A DNA stretch of 34,932 bases, taken from the NCBI GenBank assembly GCA_934201705.1, contig CAKPXF010000027.1:1-34932 (forward strand), read 5' to 3'. The position numbers and the translations under genes were made by a program. The notes below the pieces were generated by a model that was given only the letters and a program-made list of their open reading frames with translations, was not told where the DNA came from and did not search any database. This stretch comes from an uncultured Bacilli bacterium. Lineage in GTDB: Bacteria; Bacillota_I; Bacilli_A; RFN20; CAG-631. The first letter of the stretch is position 1; every line of letters starts with the position of its first letter. Of this stretch, positions 15,634-23,437 are shown piece by piece.

Positions 15634-16881
15634 ATGGATGAAACAATTAAGAAGCTGTGTGACGAATGTCTTCAATGTAAAAAGCCTTTGTGTGTTAACG
15701 GTTGCTTAGTTAATAATAACATTCCTCTGTTTATTAAACTATTAAAGGAAGATAAAATCGATGAAGCCTTTAAAATTATTGATGAAAAATCTACATTACC
15801 ATCTATTTGTAGTATTGTTTGCCCTTTTGAAAAGGCTTGTATGAATAGCTGTGTTAAAGGTAAAATCAATAAAAGCGTGAACATTCCTTTAATTGAAAAC
15901 TATATCGCAACTCATGCTAAGAACACTAATAAGCCCTTGCCTTATAATAATAAAAATATAGCATTAATTGGCTCAGGTCCTGCCTCACTTGCTTGCGGAG
16001 AAAAGCTAGCGCTACTTGGCTATAAAGTTGATATTTATGAAAAATTTAGTGAAGCTGGTGGCATTTTAACATATGGTATCCCTGCATTCGTTCTTGATAA
16101 AAAACTAGTTAAGGACAAAATTAATTATTTAAAAAGGCTAGGAATTAATTTTATTTTAAATAAAGAGCTTAAAAAGGATTTTACTATCAATTCCTTAAAA
16201 GAAAAATATGATGCAGTATTTATTGGAATTGGTGCTGGTAAGAAGAAAAAAATGAATATTAAAAATGAAGAATTAGAAAATATTATTGATGCTAATGATT
16301 ACTTAAAGGAAAATTACTTAAATAATTTTAATAATTCTTTATATAAAAATATTATTGTTGTAGGTGGGGGAAATACTGCTATTGATGCAGCAAGGGTTGC
16401 TAAAAGAAGTAGTAATAATAGTAATGTTACTATTGTTTATAGAAGAAGTGAAAATGAAATGCCTGCACGTAAAAATGAATACGAAAATGCTTTAAATGAT
16501 GGTATTGCTTTTAACTTTTTAACTAATCCAGTTGAATTTATAGGTGAAAATAAGGTAAGTAAAACTAAATGTCAAAAAATGAAACTAGTACAAAGTGATG
16601 AAAATCGCTTAAAGCCTGTTCCAATTGAAAATGCCTTTATCACTCTTGATAGCGATTTAGTAATACTTGCTATATCATCTTATATTGATGTTGATGTCTT
16701 AGATGAAGTTAGCTTAAATTCTTGGGGTGGAATAATCATTAATGATAAATACCAAACAAGCATAGAAAATGTTTTTGCAGGTGGAGATTGTGTTAGTGGC
16801 CCTTTGTATGTTGCAACCGCCACAAAGGATGGAGTAAATGCCGCTAAATATATTGATGAATACTTAAAAAGCAGCCATTAA
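15634..16881 (+). CDS. GltD-like FAD/NADPH oxidoreductase (glutamate synthase small-subunit family)
   Basis: A 415-residue flavoprotein of the GltD / NfnB / SudA group. These move electrons between NADPH, FAD and two N-terminal iron-sulfur clusters. Cysteines C9, C12, C15, C20 and C24, plus a second set in CSIVCPFEKACMNSC, fit the two 4Fe-4S clusters. The FAD site is GSGPASLACG and the NADPH site VVGGGNTAIDAARVA, followed by VYRRSENEMPAR and a C-terminal FAGGDCVSGP FAD block. An ATG at 15622 is open, but AAGGATGG (15618-15625) overlaps it and is 8 nt before ATG 15634, so I took the latter. No glutamate synthase large subunit or NfnA partner lies in the window, so the electron acceptor is unknown. 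Confidence 0.85.
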   Translation: MDETIKKLCDECLQCKKPLCVNGCLVNNNIPLFIKLLKEDKIDEAFKIIDEKSTLPSICSIVCPFEKACMNSCVKGKINKSVNIPLIENYIATHAKNTNKPLPYNNKNIALIGSGPASLACGEKLALLGYKVDIYEKFSEAGGILTYGIPAFVLDKKLVKDKINYLKRLGINFILNKELKKDFTINSLKEKYDAVFIGIGAGKKKKMNIKNEELENIIDANDYLKENYLNNFNNSLYKNIIVVGGGNTAIDAARVAKRSSNNSNVTIVYRRSENEMPARKNEYENALNDGIAFNFLTNPVEFIGENKVSKTKCQKMKLVQSDENRLKPVPIENAFITLDSDLVILAISSYIDVDVLDEVSLNSWGGIIINDKYQTSIENVFAGGDCVSGPLYVATATKDGVNAAKYIDEYLKSSH

Positions 16882-16891
16882 GCTGCTTTTT
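16866..16891. terminator. Bidirectional terminator
   Basis: AAAAAGCAGC (16866-16875), loop CATTAA, GCTGCTTTTT (16882-16891). It serves the GltD-like gene on the plus strand and the ackA operon on the minus strand. Both stop codons touch the hairpin. Confidence 0.82.
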
Positions 16892-17429
16892 ATATGAAAT
16901 TTTCTTTTAAAAAATTACTTATTAAATTAATTGTTTGCTCTGGAAGTGTTACTTTACCATTACTTTGCTTACTCATTCTTGAAATTCGTCTTTTACAAAT
17001 TGAGCGTATTGCATCGACCTTAAGATAAGAATGAGCAAATGAATTATCAGCATTTAATTCTTCAATAACACCAATATCTAAGCATAGCTTGGAATATAAT
17101 ACAGGCTTACTTGATAAAGGAATAACAATTACATTGCCAAGATCTATTGCCCAAACTAAGGCATAATGACCTTTTTTGTTTAAATCAGATAATTCAGTTC
17201 CAACATTAATTCCAAATTCAACCCAAACAATGTCACCTTTTTTTAAATCATCTGGTTGTGGTAAATAGCTTGATTTTTGTAATGATTGCTTAAGATATGT
17301 TGTTTTCTTGTCAAACCATTCAACAAATTCCATAGCCACTTCACTATCAATATTTTGTAATTTTTTTTCAATGTTTTTAGTGATTTTATTAAACTTACTT
17401 AAAGCTCTTTTATCACTTTTAAACTTCAA
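16890..17429 (-). CDS. PemK/MazF-family toxin-like protein without adjacent antitoxin
   Basis: About 179 residues. A helical N-terminal part (1-60, probably coiled-coil) is followed by a PemK/MazF fold beginning at KKGDIVWVEFG and continuing through VGTELSDLNKKGHYALVW and VIVIPLSSKP. MazF proteins are sequence-specific mRNA endoribonucleases; the KGD..WV.FG start, the G-E loop and the PLSS strand are family marks. No antitoxin gene is next to it. Instead it is the last gene of the ackA-nrnA-rimO operon, 17-20 nt after rimO. The start is TTG: GGGGTG at 17435-17440 is 5 nt before the TTG at 17429, and an in-tandem TTG at 17432 is the alternative. Larger stand-alone versions of this fold exist in Firmicutes, so a toxin role is not assured. 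Confidence 0.75.
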   Translation of the reverse strand: MKFKSDKRALSKFNKITKNIEKKLQNIDSEVAMEFVEWFDKKTTYLKQSLQKSSYLPQPDDLKKGDIVWVEFGINVGTELSDLNKKGHYALVWAIDLGNVIVIPLSSKPVLYSKLCLDIGVIEELNADNSFAHSYLKVDAIRSICKRRISRMSKQSNGKVTLPEQTINLISNFLKENFI

Positions 17430-17448
17430 CAAATCACCCCGATGGAAG

Positions 17449-18738
17449 TTATAGCTCTCCTTTTACATCATATGCATCAACACTACTAATCTTTACCTTT
17501 ACAAACTCACCAATTATTAGGCTTTTGTTGCTTTTTACAATAAAGTTGCCATCCTCAGCATCTGGTGCATATAAGTAGCTTCTTCCATAATAATTATTGC
17601 CATCAAAGTCTTCAATTAAAACATCATGAACTTGATTTATTCTATTTTTATTTAATTCTAAGGAAATTTCCTTTTGAAGCTTCATAATTTTCTTTTCCCT
17701 AGAAACAGCAATTTTATGAGGAACCTTGTTTTTATAATAATGAGCCTTTGTATCTTCTTCATCTGAAAAAGCAAAAACTCCTAAATGATCAAATCTTACA
17801 TCCTTAACAAAATTATATAAATCATTAAAATCTTCTTCACTTTCACCAGGAAAGCCAACTATTAAGGTTGTTCTTAAAACACAAGAAGGAATTTCCTTTC
17901 TAATTTTAGCAATTCTTTCAAGATATTTTTCCTTTGTGCCACTTCTTTTCATTAAAGCAAGTATTTTATTACTGCTATGCTGAATTGGAATATCAAAATA
18001 AGGCATTATATTTGTGTTTTCTTTAAAAACTTCAATTAATTGATCACTTATTCTATCAGGATATAAATAAAGCACTCTATAATAAGTATCCTTATTTAAT
18101 TTTGCTAAATCTTCCATTAATTGTTCAATTCCATAATTGTCATATAAATCCTTACCATAACGAGTTGGATCTTGAGCAATAACAATTATTTCTTTTTTTC
18201 CAAGCTTAATTAGTCTTTTAGCATCCTCTAGTATTTGTTCTTTTGGATATGAATAATAATCTCCTCTAATTAAAGGAATAGCACAATAAGCACATCTATT
18301 TGAGCAACCTTCTCCTATTTTTAAATAAGCTACAGGTAATGGATTAGATAAGCTTCTTTTAAGCGGATCAAATGTAATTGGTAGCTTAACATTAAATAAT
18401 TTATTTAGCTTTTCACCAATTGTATTATATTCATCAACACCAACGATTAAATCAATTTCTGGAATGTCTTTACTTAATTCTTCCTTATAGCGTTTAGCAA
18501 GACAACCAACAACTATTAAATAAGCATCCTCTTTTTTGCTATTAATAACTTCAAAAATAGTATCAATTGCTTCCTTTTTAGCATCATTTATAAAACCACA
18601 GGTATTAATAAAAATAGCATCAGAGCTAGCTACATCATCAATTACCTCAATGTCACTATTTTGGCGTAATAGCCCTAAAATATATTCACTATCAACTAAA
18701 TTTTTAGCACAGCCTAAAGATATAAATGTTACTTTCAT
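17449..18738 (-). CDS. rimO: Ribosomal protein S12 methylthiotransferase RimO
   Basis: A radical-SAM methylthiotransferase that modifies an aspartate of ribosomal protein S12. The N-terminal UPF0004 domain starts with SLGCAKNLVDSE, typical of RimO rather than MiaB. It supplies cluster cysteines in SLGC, INTCGF and VVGCLA. The radical-SAM motif is CSNRCAYC. The family marker IAQDPTRYG replaces the usual IAQDTTRYG. A C-terminal TRAM domain ends the 429-residue protein, a usual length. It starts 2 nt after the nrnA stop, so translation is coupled. Confidence 0.95.
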   Translation of the reverse strand: MKVTFISLGCAKNLVDSEYILGLLRQNSDIEVIDDVASSDAIFINTCGFINDAKKEAIDTIFEVINSKKEDAYLIVVGCLAKRYKEELSKDIPEIDLIVGVDEYNTIGEKLNKLFNVKLPITFDPLKRSLSNPLPVAYLKIGEGCSNRCAYCAIPLIRGDYYSYPKEQILEDAKRLIKLGKKEIIVIAQDPTRYGKDLYDNYGIEQLMEDLAKLNKDTYYRVLYLYPDRISDQLIEVFKENTNIMPYFDIPIQHSSNKILALMKRSGTKEKYLERIAKIRKEIPSCVLRTTLIVGFPGESEEDFNDLYNFVKDVRFDHLGVFAFSDEEDTKAHYYKNKVPHKIAVSREKKIMKLQKEISLELNKNRINQVHDVLIEDFDGNNYYGRSYLYAPDAEDGNFIVKSNKSLIIGEFVKVKISSVDAYDVKGEL

Positions 18739-18740
18739 AA

Positions 18741-19691
18741 TTATATTAACTCATCCAAATCCTTTACCATATTTAATATTTCATCAATATTTTGACATCT
18801 TGCTCCACTAGCATTATCGTGTCCACCACCATTATAATTACTAGCCACATCGTTTATTTTAACACCTCGTGAACGTATTGAAACACGCCACTTATATTCA
18901 TCAGTTGCCGTTTCATCCTCTGTACATTGAACCCAGATTTTTACTTCTTTATATCCTGAAAACAAATTAACATAAGCCTTTAATTGCTCACGTTCAATAT
19001 TAAGTGATTTTATTTCATCAATTGTAATAATTACATATACTAAGCCCTTAGAAGTCATCTTATAATGATTATATAGGTAATTAACAATTTTAATGTCTTC
19101 AATTGATTTTAAATACATTTTGTTATAAACATCTATAAAATCAAACTTTGTCTCAAATAGCTTTGAAACAACCTTAAATGTTGTAGGATTAGTATCTGAG
19201 TACTGAAAACGTCCACTATCACCAACAATTGCACTATATAAATAATAAGCACATTGCTTAGAAATACTCTTTTTAAATGATATAAGCATATCGCCAATTA
19301 TTTCAGCAGCAGCGGCAGCATGATCATTAATAATTACAACATCCCCAAACTCATCACATAATGGGTGATGATCTATTTTAATAACATAATCTGCTTTTTC
19401 TATGTATTGCTTTTTATCAACACGTGGAGTATTTGCAACATCAACAACAATGCATAAATACTTTTCATTTATTTCTACATCATCATCAGTTATAGGATAT
19501 AAAGATGGTGAAAAGAACTTATGTGGTAAGCCAAAAGCATAAACTTTTTTATTTTTAAAATTATCTTCAATCCAAGTTTTAAGGCCAAATTGTGAGCCTG
19601 AAGCATCAAAATCTGGTACTTCATGTCTTAAAATGACAATAGTATCATATTTTTTTATTGCCTTTAAAACCTTTTTATATTCCTTATTCAT
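18741..19691 (-). CDS. nrnA: DHH-family nanoRNase/pAp phosphatase NrnA
   Basis: A cytoplasmic DHH-DHHA1 phosphoesterase of 316 residues that degrades 2-5-nt RNAs and dephosphorylates pAp. Motif I is RHEVPDFDASGSQ (H23, D27, D29), with Phe where DGDA usually has Gly. Motif II includes D84 (VVDVAN). Motif III is D107-H108-H109, and motif IV contains VGDSGRF. The DHHA1 part ends with GGGHDNASGA, which binds the substrate. Its ATG overlaps the ackA stop by one base (TAATG), so it is translationally coupled in the ackA operon. Confidence 0.92.
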   Translation of the reverse strand: MNKEYKKVLKAIKKYDTIVILRHEVPDFDASGSQFGLKTWIEDNFKNKKVYAFGLPHKFFSPSLYPITDDDVEINEKYLCIVVDVANTPRVDKKQYIEKADYVIKIDHHPLCDEFGDVVIINDHAAAAAEIIGDMLISFKKSISKQCAYYLYSAIVGDSGRFQYSDTNPTTFKVVSKLFETKFDFIDVYNKMYLKSIEDIKIVNYLYNHYKMTSKGLVYVIITIDEIKSLNIEREQLKAYVNLFSGYKEVKIWVQCTEDETATDEYKWRVSIRSRGVKINDVASNYNGGGHDNASGARCQNIDEILNMVKDLDELI

Positions 19692-20914
19692 TATTTATTT
19701 AAACCTTTTACAATTTCATATGTGTCTTTACACATCATTAATTCTTCATTTGTAGGAATTACGAAAACATCAATTTTTGAATTTGCTCCAGAGATTTTAT
19801 AGCCCTTCCCATTTAAAATTTCAACCTTATCAGTTTCACCAATTGTATATTCAATACCTAAAGCCTTTTGAATCATTGGAATTAATACGCTTCTTGTAGA
19901 AATAGAATTTTCTCCAACTCCAGCTGTAAAGACAATAGCATCAGCACCACCAAGTTCAACAAAATAAGAGCCAATAAATTGAGCAACTCTAGTGCAATAT
20001 ACCTTACGAGCTAAAAATGCTCTTGGATTATTTAGTTTTTCTGCTTCATCAATTTTTCTCATATCATCATGTACACCACTAACTCCAAGTAAACCAGATT
20101 CAAAGTTACATATATGATTCATTTGGTCAGGAGTTAAATGATCCTTATTCATAATATAAAATAATGTTGAAGGATCTAAATCACCACATCTAGTCCCCAT
20201 AGCAATTCCTCCAAGTGGAGTAAAGCCCATCGATGTATCAACAGATTTTCCGTTTTCAATAGCACATAAAGAAGCTCCACTTCCTAAATGACAAGAAATT
20301 GCCTTAAATTCATTTCTACCATAGTATTCCTTTAATACTGAGGCAATATATTTATGTGATGTTCCATGAGCGCCATATCTTCTGATTTTATATTTTTCAT
20401 AGTATTCATAAGGAAGAGCAAATACATAACGCTCTGCTGGAATTGTTTGATGGAAGGCTGTATCAAAAACCATAGTATGAACAGCATTTGGGAAAATTTC
20501 CTTAAATGCCATGTAGCCATTGTATTCTGCTTTGTTATGATGTGGAGCTAATTCAGCAAGCTCTAAAACCTTTTTGCAAACATCGTCAGTTACAACTTCA
20601 GTTTTCTTAAAATATTCTCCACCTTGAACAACTCTATGTCCAACGCCTTTAATTTCATCAACATTTTCAATTACATGAAATTCAGCAAATTTATCAGTAA
20701 TTGCTTTTACTGCTGCTGCGTGGTCTGCAATTGGATAATTGTTGTTATAATAAGTCTCATTTGTTCCGTTTTTAAAATCATATTTTACTGTAACTATTCC
20801 ATCATTTGCTCCAATTCTTTCAACTGTTGCCTTAGCAATTAATTTTTCTTCAGGCATTTCTAGTAATTGTACCTTTAATGATGAACTTCCAGCATTTACT
20901 GCTAATATTTTCAT
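19691..20914 (-). CDS. ackA: Acetate kinase
   Basis: Interconverts acetyl phosphate + ADP and acetate + ATP, the energy-yielding last step of acetate fermentation. At 407 residues it has standard length. The N-terminal signature VNAGSSSLK, the middle signature MVFDTAFHQTIP, the phosphate loop CHLGSGAS and TAGVGENS are all present. GGAGGA lies just before the ATG. It is the first gene of a four-gene operon (ackA, nrnA, rimO, mazF-like) and has its own strong promoter with an inverted repeat. No phosphotransacetylase is adjacent. Confidence 0.97.
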   Translation of the reverse strand: MKILAVNAGSSSLKVQLLEMPEEKLIAKATVERIGANDGIVTVKYDFKNGTNETYYNNNYPIADHAAAVKAITDKFAEFHVIENVDEIKGVGHRVVQGGEYFKKTEVVTDDVCKKVLELAELAPHHNKAEYNGYMAFKEIFPNAVHTMVFDTAFHQTIPAERYVFALPYEYYEKYKIRRYGAHGTSHKYIASVLKEYYGRNEFKAISCHLGSGASLCAIENGKSVDTSMGFTPLGGIAMGTRCGDLDPSTLFYIMNKDHLTPDQMNHICNFESGLLGVSGVHDDMRKIDEAEKLNNPRAFLARKVYCTRVAQFIGSYFVELGGADAIVFTAGVGENSISTRSVLIPMIQKALGIEYTIGETDKVEILNGKGYKISGANSKIDVFVIPTNEELMMCKDTYEIVKGLNK

Positions 20915-20946
20915 AATAATAAATCCTCCATAATTAGTTCCTTTTA

Positions 20947-20975
20947 ATTTTACTATTTATATAGTAAAAAGTCAA
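20947..20975 (-). promoter_or_regulatory. ackA promoter with inverted repeat in the spacer
   Basis: On the minus strand TTGACT (20970-20975), exactly 17 nt, then TAAAAT (20947-20952). The spacer and -10 carry a perfect 8-bp inverted repeat, TTTTACTA / TAGTAAAA (20948-20955 and 20962-20969), which would suit a repressor site. Confidence 0.7.
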
Positions 20976-21002
20976 AATATTAAAAAAATAAAAAGGAAAA
21001 TG

Positions 21003-21031
21003 TTGAAATTATTTTATAGCTTTTTTATAAT
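21003..21031 (+). promoter_or_regulatory. Promoter of tRNA-Ser
   Basis: TTGAAA (21003-21008), 17 nt, TATAAT (21026-21031). The first base of the mature tRNA is 10 nt past the -10, so the primary transcript starts almost at the tRNA 5' end. Confidence 0.78.
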
Positions 21032-21040
21032 TATAGTGAT

Positions 21041-21129
21041 GGAGAAATACTCAAGTGGTTTAAGAGGGCAGTTTCGAAAACTGCTAGAGGTTAACGCCTG
21101 CAAGGGTTCGAATCCCTTTTTCTCCGCCA
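21041..21129 (+). tRNA. tRNA-Ser (anticodon CGA)
   Basis: Acceptor GGAGAAA pairs with TTTCTCC, discriminator G, CCA encoded (21127-21129). Anticodon stem GCAGT/ACTGC holds the loop TTCGAAA, so the anticodon is CGA, reading UCG. A long variable arm follows, as in all tRNA-Ser. The T-arm is AAGGG-TTCGAAT-CCCTT. A C34 serine isoacceptor is not common in so AT-rich a genome. Confidence 0.95.
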
Positions 21130-21211
21130 AAACCGACATTAAATTTATTTAAATTTTGTTTTATAAAATAGTGCATCATAATTTTTAATAAAATAGATAG
21201 AGGACAATGTA

Positions 21212-21721
21212 ATGGAAAAGAAAAAATTCAATCGTGGAACAATGACTGGTGGAATTGTTAGAATAATAATTGCTGTAATTGCAATAATTATTGCAATTAA
21301 TATTATTGTTCCAAGTATTAAAGCAGATGATTCAGATGATAAATTTGGAACTATATTTATGTGTTTAATAGGTGGAATAATGATTATTGCTGCTATTGGT
21401 TTTATTGGAAATGGAATAAAAATGATTATTGATGGTAAAAAATCATTAGATGTTACTCGTAATGGACATTGTGAAACTGGTAGAATTATTGATTTAACAG
21501 AAACTGAAGTAACTGAAAACAATAATGGAAGTGTTTCAAGATATATGATTTACAATTTAAAATTTGAATATACTGATGATTTTGGAAATTTATGTGAAAG
21601 CCAAGAACAAATTAGTCAAAACATTTATGAAAAGTTAAAACAAATGACTCTTGTTCCTATTCTTGTATATAAAGAACGTGCAGTATTTGATAAGAAAAAA
21701 TTCGATATTGAAAATAATTAA
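21212..21721 (+). CDS. DUF3592-like membrane protein
   Basis: A 169-residue protein with two hydrophobic helices (about 14-36 and 46-68), then a soluble domain that looks beta-rich and includes YNLKFEYTDDFGN and a C-terminal VPILVYKERAVFD strand. This arrangement, with a Y-x-F-x-Y-x-D-x-x-G pattern, resembles DUF3592 proteins. Function is unknown. AGAGGAC lies about 10 nt before the ATG. It is the sole gene between tRNA-Ser and the accessory cassette, with its own terminator. A weak TTGTTT/CATAAT pair at 21156-21182 might be a promoter; read-through from the tRNA is the alternative. Confidence 0.6.
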   Translation: MEKKKFNRGTMTGGIVRIIIAVIAIIIAINIIVPSIKADDSDDKFGTIFMCLIGGIMIIAAIGFIGNGIKMIIDGKKSLDVTRNGHCETGRIIDLTETEVTENNNGSVSRYMIYNLKFEYTDDFGNLCESQEQISQNIYEKLKQMTLVPILVYKERAVFDKKKFDIENN

Positions 21722-21745
21722 ACTCATCATTATGAAAATTCAATT

Positions 21746-21778
21746 GGAAATAGATCAGTAACATCTATTTCCTTTTTT
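21746..21778 (+). terminator. Terminator of the DUF3592-like gene
   Basis: A perfect 10-bp stem, GGAAATAGAT (21746-21755) with ATCTATTTCC (21763-21772), 7-nt loop, then TTTTTT. Confidence 0.88.
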
Positions 21779-21808
21779 CATTTTTTAATTTTAAACTCCT
21801 TATTCAAT

Positions 21809-21843
21809 GGTGGGTTGAACTCCCACCTGGCGGAAAATGGCGG
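21809..21843. repeat. GC-rich hairpin plus TGGCGG doublet
   Basis: GGTGGG (21809-21814) pairs with CCCACC (21822-21827) around the loop TTGAACT. Right after it TGGCGG occurs twice, separated by AAAA (21828-21843). The block is strikingly GC-rich for its surroundings and has no T-run, so it is not a terminator. Confidence 0.5.
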
Positions 21844-21854
21844 ATTAAAAGACA

Positions 21855-21912
21855 AAAAAGATAATCTTTTTATTACAGTTACGAGTACTATATAATATTT
21901 GATTATCTTTTT
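21855..21912. repeat. Nested inverted repeats with alternative folds
   Basis: AAAAAGATAATC (21855-21866) is repeated inverted as GATTATCTTTTT (21901-21912) 34 nt later. The first arm can also pair with the adjacent TCTTTTT (21865-21871) as a small hairpin. Two mutually exclusive structures are therefore possible on either strand. Confidence 0.45.
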
Positions 21913-21924
21913 ATTTTCTTGCAC

Positions 21925-21947
21925 GTGTTATTTTTTGACGTATACAA
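21925..21947 (+). repeat. Left copy of cassette-flanking direct repeat
   Basis: Contains TATTTTTTGACGTATAC (21929-21945). The second copy at 24785-24807 has the same orientation and matches at 20 of 23 positions. The two copies enclose the peptidase and lipoprotein genes. Confidence 0.5.
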
Positions 21948-22001
21948 TTTTCTTATATGTAGATTGAACACCAACTATCGATACTTGATGAATCAAGCAA
22001 G

Positions 22002-22040
22002 AAAAAAGACTAGCATTTTAATACCAGTCTTAATTTTTTT
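22002..22040. terminator. Terminator of the peptidase gene
   Basis: AAGACT (22006-22011) pairs with AGTCTT (22026-22031), with a second short pairing inside. On the minus strand a T-run follows (22002-22006). On the plus strand AATTTTTTT follows, so it could work both ways. Confidence 0.65.
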
Positions 22041-22106
22041 CATTGTATGACGAATACTAAATGGCTATTTTTGTAATTTGATAAGGATAGTTTATGTTTG
22101 TTAACT

Positions 22107-23432
22107 TTAATTACCTAATAAATGGCTTTTCTTTTTATGAAATTCTAAAGTGCCATCTAAATATAAATCAATATCTCCATCGACTAATACAATAACTCCA
22201 TTTGGTAAGATATAACTTCCATTATTTGTTACATATTGTACTTCATTTGATAAACTGTTAAGTTGTATAAATCCTCTTTCTGCCAGCCCACCACAAATTA
22301 AGCAAGTGGCATATCTTTTTCCTCCAGAAAAAGCATCGCTTGCTACAGCGTGTCCCTGTTGAGTCGTTGCTCCACATCCACATATTGCTCTGTGTTGGGT
22401 ATAATTGATCCAAGTATATGGCTCATGATAATCATGTAAAGTTGTATAATTATTACAAATAGTGCAGTAATGATCTTCATAATGATGTGAATGCTTTTTC
22501 ATACCACAGCCACAATATTCAATATTATTTATAATATAATTATTAGAATGAGTTACTGCTATGTTTGATAAATCTATAACTCCAGCTTCTGTTATTTGAT
22601 ATTTTGAAGAAATCACAACATCTGTTGAATTACTACCCCAACCAAAATGTGCATGAATACCACTTGCATCATAATAATATGCCACAACAGAATGATAATT
22701 TTCTTTCTTGCCAGTAACTTCATTGTAATCGGCAATATGTAACATTACAGGATGGTCTAAATCTAATTGTCCCTTTACGTATGAATCAAACCAATTGATT
22801 ACATTTTCATCTGTGGGTTTAGCATTACTGCCAAAATCATTTACTCTAGTATATGAGAATGTTACATTGTTTGATGGAAAAAGAGCATTTAAAATCCTAT
22901 AATAATCCCACATACCTATACTGCAAGAATATTCACTTGCTGAAGATCCTATAGAGGAATTGACGATATCCATTAAATACATTTGAAAGTCAGTCGATTT
23001 ATTATTTTGAATGTAGGTATAAAGATCTGTATTAGGGTATGACTGTCTTAATACACCAGGAGATATAGACAATGCAGCAACTATACTATTTGCATTTCCT
23101 TGGCTTCTTTCATAAATTGTAGGAATAATATCATCATTTACAAAAGCATCCAAATATGATAAATATTGAATAAAAGATACATATCCACAAGAACCATGTG
23201 AATTTATGGGTGAATAGGTGTACAAATTTTGAAAATAGGTCACCATGCTAAAGCCAGAATTACTTGGCATTTCATTTTCAAATTGTTCAAAATTATTATT
23301 AAATTCTTCTTCAGTCATAAAGACATAAGAATCATCAAATTCATTATCTTCAACATAGGCAAAAACAGAGACTGTTTTAACATTTATAATTGATACTAAT
23401 CCCAATAGTAATAATATTATAATTCTCTTCAT
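22107..23432 (-). CDS. Secreted papain-like cysteine peptidase with Cys/His-rich C-terminal region
   Basis: A 441-residue exported protein. The signal peptide covers residues 1-25 (MKRIIILLLLGLVSII core, cleavage near VFA-YV). A papain/C39-like peptidase domain follows. Catalytic Cys is probably C82 in SHGSCGYVSFIQYLSYLD and His is H247 in NYHSVVAYYYD, with FGWGSNSTDV downstream as in related extracellular peptidases. The C-terminal part (about 305-382) has four paired-cysteine sites: C307/C309, C323/C326, C351/C353 and C377/C380. They are spaced with many His residues, suggesting metal-binding or disulfide-linked repeats. A short beta-rich end follows. It is translated 5 nt after the lipoprotein gene, so the two form an operon. 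The substrate is unknown. The catalytic assignment rests on motif likeness only. Confidence 0.7.
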   Translation of the reverse strand: MKRIIILLLLGLVSIINVKTVSVFAYVEDNEFDDSYVFMTEEEFNNNFEQFENEMPSNSGFSMVTYFQNLYTYSPINSHGSCGYVSFIQYLSYLDAFVNDDIIPTIYERSQGNANSIVAALSISPGVLRQSYPNTDLYTYIQNNKSTDFQMYLMDIVNSSIGSSASEYSCSIGMWDYYRILNALFPSNNVTFSYTRVNDFGSNAKPTDENVINWFDSYVKGQLDLDHPVMLHIADYNEVTGKKENYHSVVAYYYDASGIHAHFGWGSNSTDVVISSKYQITEAGVIDLSNIAVTHSNNYIINNIEYCGCGMKKHSHHYEDHYCTICNNYTTLHDYHEPYTWINYTQHRAICGCGATTQQGHAVASDAFSGGKRYATCLICGGLAERGFIQLNSLSNEVQYVTNNGSYILPNGVIVLVDGDIDLYLDGTLEFHKKKSHLLGN

Positions 23433-23437
23433 AATTT

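Larger units (their letters stand above)
21779..22001. other. Gene-free spacer with GC-rich and nested repeats
   Basis: No credible gene is seen between the DUF3592 terminator and the peptidase terminator. The stretch holds a GC-rich hairpin and a doublet (21809-21843), nested inverted repeats (21855-21912), one copy of a 23-bp direct repeat (21925-21947) and a short dyad CTTGATGAATCAAG (21984-21997). It reads like the border of an inserted segment. Confidence 0.5.

Noticed and set aside
21746..21778. Riboswitch after the DUF3592-like gene
   Set aside because: It is a simple 10-bp stem with a T-run, explained as an intrinsic terminator.
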